Assembly (NCBI GenBank): GCA_013816485.1
Contig: JACDEI010000042.1
Coordinates: 1 to 44,487, forward strand
Direction: 5' to 3'
Origin: Planctomycetota bacterium
GTDB taxonomy: Bacteria; Planctomycetota; UBA11346
DNA length: 44,487 bases
Part shown: positions 41,641 to 44,487 of the stretch, piece after piece
Numbering within the stretch: the first letter of the stretch is position 1
Layout: every line of letters begins with the position of its first letter
Translations under genes and position numbers: made by a program
Notes under the pieces: generated by a model
What the model saw: the letters and a program-made list of their open reading frames with translations, nothing else
The model's database searches: none
Told to the model about the DNA's origin: nothing

Positions 41641-41659
41641 GCTGCTGCCTTGCAGCAGC
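41641..41659 (+). other. 3' UTR hairpin
   Basis: GCTGCTGC (41641-41648) and GCAGCAGC (41652-41659) form a perfect stem with a 3-nt loop just after the histone-like gene. Further CAGCAG/CTGCTG pairing lies at about 41679-41692. These may stabilise the short mRNA. Confidence 0.6.
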
Positions 41660-41695
41660 GGTTTGCAGCAATGCTTTCAGCAGACCTGCTGAGCG

Positions 41696-41725
41696 AGCCC
41701 AGGATGGCAACATCCTGGGCTTTTT
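41696..41725 (+). terminator. Intrinsic terminator of the histone-like gene
   Basis: AGCCCAGGATG (41696-41706) pairs perfectly with CATCCTGGGCT (41711-41721) around a GCAA tetraloop, followed by TTTT. Confidence 0.94.
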
Positions 41726-41948
41726 CGTTGGCGGAGGCGCGTAACGATCTGGGCTGCAAGGCGAAATAATGCGGGATTCATCCGGGTTCTGTGTCGGCCA
41801 GTTGTCATCCGCCACCAACGAACCCCATGGTCCCACCTCGAGGGTTGTTGCGGCGTCTGGTAGCGGGCTGCCGTGCAATGGTTAGCCTGTCGCCGTCTGT
41901 GCCGCACCAGCAACACGCTGGTAGGTACGGAGTCACCAGACACGGAAC

Positions 41949-41983
41949 TTTTCACCTGCGCCCCTTTTTTCACCTGCGCCCCT
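41949..41983. repeat. 17-nt direct repeat upstream of a secreted-protein gene
   Basis: TTTTCACCTGCGCCCCT occurs twice (41949-41965 and 41967-41983, period 18), 25-60 nt before ATG 42008. It could be a pair of regulator sites in phase on the helix, or a chance duplication. The rest of 41726-42007 shows nothing recognisable. Confidence 0.6.
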
Positions 41984-42007
41984 GGGCGCCAACCCACGGA
42001 GCCCTCC

Positions 42008-42388
42008 ATGCGATTCGTCCATCTCTGCTGTGTCCTCGCTTTGTCGCTGCCTTTGGCGCTTCCTCTGTCGCTGACCGCCGCTGAAGGCGAGGGCAAAGGG
42101 CACGAAGCCAAGAAGGAAGCCCATGATGCCATGACGACCGGCACTCAAGGCTCCAGCGAAGGCACCATTGCCTCGCTGGAAAAGGGCAAACTCGTCCTCA
42201 CCACCAAGGAGGGCAATCTGCTGTTCATGGCGCACTGGCGTGGTGGCATGCCGAAGGACGGCGGCGGACTCGACAAGGAGATGGTCGAACGTCTGGGTGC
42301 GTTCAAGGTCGGCGACCACGTGAAGATCGCCTGGGTGTGGGAGGAACGCCGTCGCGTTGAGAAGATCGAAGCGCTCATAGGCAAGTGA
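42008..42388 (+). CDS. Small secreted protein, OB/SH3-like
   Basis: 126 aa. Signal peptide FVHLCCVLALSLPLALPLSLTAA; the mature part begins with a Lys/Glu/His-rich stretch. Then SSEGTIASLEKGKLVLTTKEGNLLFMAHW and AFKVGDHVKIAWVWEERRRVEKIEAL form a small beta barrel of the kind seen in periplasmic metal or polymer-binding proteins. No specific family is recognised. Monocistronic, preceded by a 17-nt direct repeat and followed by a shared hairpin. Confidence 0.78.
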   Translation: MRFVHLCCVLALSLPLALPLSLTAAEGEGKGHEAKKEAHDAMTTGTQGSSEGTIASLEKGKLVLTTKEGNLLFMAHWRGGMPKDGGGLDKEMVERLGAFKVGDHVKIAWVWEERRRVEKIEALIGK

Positions 42389-42409
42389 GCTGAGCGTGCC
42401 GGTCGTCAT

Positions 42410-42438
42410 CGCCTGACGGCCGGTACCACCGTCAGGCG
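42410..42438. terminator. Hairpin between convergent genes
   Basis: CGCCTGACGG (42410-42419) pairs with CCGTCAGGCG (42429-42438), loop 9 nt. An alternative stem uses GTGCCGGTCGTCA upstream. It overlaps the stop of the minus-strand gene. It lacks T-runs, so bidirectional termination is likely but weakly supported. Confidence 0.5.
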
Positions 42439-42899
42439 GACTTGTACTCGAGGTGGCGGCGCCAACGCGATGCCAGCGTCAGGAAGATGACCAGCACGAA
42501 CGGCGCGACGCTGAGCGCCCACAACCACAGATCACGCTCCAGCAAACTGCCTGCCGGGCACCACGCGAATAGTGGCGCCAACGGCGTCAGCCACAGCTGG
42601 ACGACAAAGGCGCCCAGTTCGAACTGTGGTGCCAGCCCACAGAAATGGAGCATGTTCCACCCGCCGAACACCAGGGCCGGACTTTGGGCGAGCGTGAGCG
42701 CGACGAGGCGTTGCCACGGTGGCAGAATGCCGGCGAAGCGCGGATGACGCAGATCCATGATCAGGACCCCGAGCCAGAGCGCCGTCACCAGCAGTGACAA
42801 CCACGGCCACGGCGACAACCACCAACCCATGACGCCGGCGACCAGCTGCAGCGCCGCCACGTGTCCGGCAACCGCGAGGATGCGTAGGAACGACGTCAT
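42432..42899 (-). CDS. Four-helix membrane protein
   Basis: 155 aa with about four hydrophobic segments (ILAVAGHVAALQLVAGVMGWW, WLSLLVTALWLGVLIM, LTLAQSPALVFGGWNML and WALSVAPFVLVIFLTLA) and a positively charged C-terminus. No known family signature. It overlaps the stop of the upstream peptidase-like gene by one base (TGATG), so it is translationally coupled and probably works with that enzyme in the membrane. Confidence 0.75.
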   Translation of the reverse strand: MTSFLRILAVAGHVAALQLVAGVMGWWLSPWPWLSLLVTALWLGVLIMDLRHPRFAGILPPWQRLVALTLAQSPALVFGGWNMLHFCGLAPQFELGAFVVQLWLTPLAPLFAWCPAGSLLERDLWLWALSVAPFVLVIFLTLASRWRRHLEYKSA

Positions 42900-43534
42900 C
42901 AGCGCTCCACCACCAGCGCGCCGTTACCGACCGCGAGGCTTTCAGGCGTGACCCAGAACCGTCCATCGGTCACGTTCACACCAACCGCACGGTAGGCGGC
43001 ATCGACGCTGCTGCTGCACGTCAGTTGCCAGGGATCACGCGGATGGGCCATCAGATTGAAGACGCAGCCGGCCTGTGTCCTCGCCGTCATCGCAGCAGCC
43101 GTCCGTGTCGCTGCCGACACCGGCGGACGCAGCACGCGCAGGTGATCGTACCACGCCAAAACCTCGACCCGCTCGATGCCGATACCGCGCAGCAGGTACT
43201 GGCTCAGCACCTCGCCATCGCCCAGGTAAATCGTCGCGTGCGACCACGCCCCGTACACCGCGCCGGGATTGCCGCAGACAATCACATCGCCGGGTTCAAG
43301 CAGCTCGACCGGGACCGCCACCATGCGCTCCGCCTGCGGTGATCCGCCGGCGTAACCCCGGAACAGACCGTAGTGGATGAAGTGGCGGACAAACGCGCCG
43401 CCATCACGCGGCGCGGGAACGGCGGGGGCGTCGTGAGTCCAGGCCCAGAACAGCACGAGGAGGAGCGTGATGGGAACCACACCGGCAGACCACAGAACGA
43501 CGGGGTGCAGGGATGAGGTCTGATCGTCGGTCAC
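42899..43534 (-). CDS. Membrane-anchored permuted NlpC/P60 (YiiX-like) protein
   Basis: About 211 aa from GTG 43534. After one membrane helix (VVLWSAGVVPITLLLVLFWAW), LLEPGDVIVCGNPGAVYGAWSHATIYLGDGEVL carries the His motif of the permuted papain-like NlpC/P60 (YaeF/YiiX) group. The catalytic Cys would be in LTCSSSVDAAYRAVGV near the C-terminus. Substrates in this group may be lipids or peptides. Frames starting further upstream (to 43774) include a hairpin-rich, non-coding-looking stretch and are not used. Coupled to the membrane protein downstream. Confidence 0.78.
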   Translation of the reverse strand: MTDDQTSSLHPVVLWSAGVVPITLLLVLFWAWTHDAPAVPAPRDGGAFVRHFIHYGLFRGYAGGSPQAERMVAVPVELLEPGDVIVCGNPGAVYGAWSHATIYLGDGEVLSQYLLRGIGIERVEVLAWYDHLRVLRPPVSAATRTAAAMTARTQAGCVFNLMAHPRDPWQLTCSSSVDAAYRAVGVNVTDGRFWVTPESLAVGNGALVVER

Positions 43535-43601
43535 GGCGGAGAGGTTCCCGCCAGCGATGAACGAGGCAATGCATGGGGCGTCTGTAGTTCTGTCGTGCCG
43601 A

Positions 43602-43659
43602 GTCCCCGCAGGGACGCCCAACGCCCAACCCAGCGTGTAAGCGCGCGCAAGCGCTGGGT
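43602..43659. repeat. Paired hairpins upstream of the IS200-like gene
   Basis: GTCCC-CGCA-GGGAC (43602-43615) and ACCCAGCG / CGCTGGGT (43628-43635 with 43652-43659) form two GC-rich stems about 120-180 nt before the transposase start. RAYT transposases are usually flanked by their REP hairpins, so these are candidate recognition sites. The region 43535-43779 has no other supported feature. Confidence 0.55.
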
Positions 43660-43779
43660 CCTGGAAGGGCGACCGCCTAGATCCAGTGCGTGAGCGCCGG
43701 AGCCCCACGCACCATGACCTGCACATCCCCTGTCCTTCCCTCTGGACGCTTGTGGTCATGCCGGCACGCTGCACTGACC

Positions 43780-44232
43780 ATGTCCCACTCCTTCGTCCAC
43801 TGCCTGCTGCACGTCGTCTTCAGTACCCATCACCGCCGACCACTGATCGACGATGCGTGGTCTGCGCGACTCCATGACGTGATGGGTTCCATCGCCCGGG
43901 AACGTGGGTTTCCGGTGATTGCGGTTGGCGGTGTCGCCGATCACGTCCATCTCCTGATGACTCTGCCAAGCGCAAAACCAATCGCGGAATGTATGCGCCT
44001 GCTCAAGGCCAATTCGTCGAAGTGGGTCAACGACACGTTCTTCCCGGCACGCACGTTCGCGTGGCAGGACGGTTACGGCGCGTTCAGCATCGCCCAGTCG
44101 CAGGTGGAGGCGACCGTCGCGTACATCCGTGCCCAAGCGGAACACCATCGCGAGCGGTCATTCCAGGAGGAGTTCAGAGAGTTCCTCACGCGGCAGGGGA
44201 TGGCGTGGGATGAGCGGTATGTGTGGGGGTGA
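43780..44232 (+). CDS. IS200/RAYT-like HUH transposase (Y1_Tnp)
   Basis: 150 aa. Single-domain Y1 transposase. HVVFSTHHRRPLI opens the fold, DHVHLL is the HUH metal motif, and VAYIRAQAEHH carries the catalytic Tyr. The end FQEEFREFLTRQGMAWDERYVW is typical of the stand-alone IS200-like group common in PVC and Acidobacteria genomes. All catalytic residues are present, so it may be active. No tnpB follows; instead a long 7-bp repeat region begins at once. This favours a domesticated RAYT-like or passive IS200 element. ATG 43780 is the first in-frame start with family-like sequence. Confidence 0.9.
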   Translation: MSHSFVHCLLHVVFSTHHRRPLIDDAWSARLHDVMGSIARERGFPVIAVGGVADHVHLLMTLPSAKPIAECMRLLKANSSKWVNDTFFPARTFAWQDGYGAFSIAQSQVEATVAYIRAQAEHHRERSFQEEFREFLTRQGMAWDERYVWG

Positions 44233-44487
44233 ATGGGGTGGTGGTTAGTGATCAGGGTCGTGGTTCGATTGTGGTCGATGGTTGGTGGCCGGTGGTCGGC
44301 GGTCGGCGGTCGAAGGTCGATGATCGGTGGTCAATGATCGATGATCGGTGGCCGGTGGTTGGTAGTTGGTGATCGGTGGTCGGTGATCGGTGATCGGTGA
44401 TCGGTGATCGGTGGTCGGTGGTCGGTGATCGGTGATCGGTGATCGGTGATCGGTGATCGAAGGTCGATAATGAGGTGAGTCCCCGAA
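44233..44487. repeat. Long 7-bp tandem repeat field (GGTGATC/GGTGGTC)
   Basis: From the transposase stop to the window edge nearly all sequence is built of heptamers, mainly GGTGATC with GGTGGTC and GGTCGGC variants. Units are more regular from 44370 to 44460. This is the longest array in the window and may continue beyond it. Coding capacity is negligible. Confidence 0.9.

Noticed and set aside
43535..43774. Upstream extension of the NlpC/P60-like gene
   Set aside because: The extension crosses two perfect hairpins and lacks protein-like sequence. The GTG at 43534 directly precedes the membrane anchor.
44233..44487. CRISPR array
   Set aside because: Repeats are contiguous 7-bp units without unique spacers of 25-40 nt, and no cas genes are present.

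Overview
The window is a high-GC bacterial chromosome segment. It most likely comes from the PVC superphylum (Planctomycetota or a relative). The strongest clues are a DUF1587/1592/1588/1585-type Planctomycete cytochrome paired with a Tat-exported DUF1552 protein, a large ResB plus CcsA cytochrome c assembly pair, a bacterial RIO kinase, and a secreted beta-helix protein with an Ig-like domain and a C-terminal sorting-type tail. Species is not determinable from the sequence alone.

Layout. 1-7.6 kb (minus strand): a small membrane-anchored protein, Mrp/ApbC P-loop protein, RIO kinase, CcsA-like and ResB-like cytochrome c assembly proteins. 7.7-9.2 kb (plus): FHA-domain protein and homoserine kinase (thrB). 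9.2-14.3 kb (minus): an esterase translationally coupled to a MazEF-type toxin-antitoxin pair, MobA, an active HtrA protease and a tandem HtrA-like lipoprotein that has lost its catalytic residues. 14.7-29.9 kb (plus): a Spy-like secreted protein, then an almost gapless type II secretion operon gspE-F-G-H-I-J-K-L-M-D. It is followed, with overlapping ends, by a lipoprotein and an OmpR-type response regulator, then a sensor kinase. gspM carries a GspC-like domain. 30.0-31.0 kb: trpC, tRNA-Val(GAC) and its terminator. 31.1-33.4 kb: an insertion zone with a tyrosine integrase convergent on the tRNA, a PIN toxin/antitoxin pair and an IS21-family remnant. 33.4-37.3 kb: DUF1552 and Planctomycete cytochrome pair. 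38.2-40.1 kb: large exported beta-helix protein. 40.7-43.5 kb: histidine phosphatase, a tiny Lys/Ala-rich histone-like protein, a small secreted protein, and a membrane protein next to a permuted NlpC/P60-like enzyme. 43.8-44.5 kb: an IS200-like HUH transposase followed by about 250 bp of 7-bp repeats.

Most striking signal: junctions between genes, especially inside the gsp operon, hold cassettes made of short tandem repeats (7 or 8 bp unit, arms about 31 nt) facing their own reverse complement across a 41-54 nt spacer. The architecture is constant but the repeat sequence differs between cassettes. In gspH, gspJ and gspK the cassette is translated and forms the prepilin leader; in gspL a related element forms the C-terminal tail. 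Single-arm arrays (25 nt = 3 x 7 + 4) lie at other gene ends, and a RAYT-like single-domain transposase beside the largest array is a candidate mobiliser. I regard this as the best candidate for an undescribed system in the window.

Functional links. The T2SS operon plus two-component pair looks like a self-contained secretion and regulation unit, and the exported beta-helix protein with a Cys/Gly tail is a plausible client. No prepilin peptidase (gspO) is present here. No CRISPR array or rRNA was seen.
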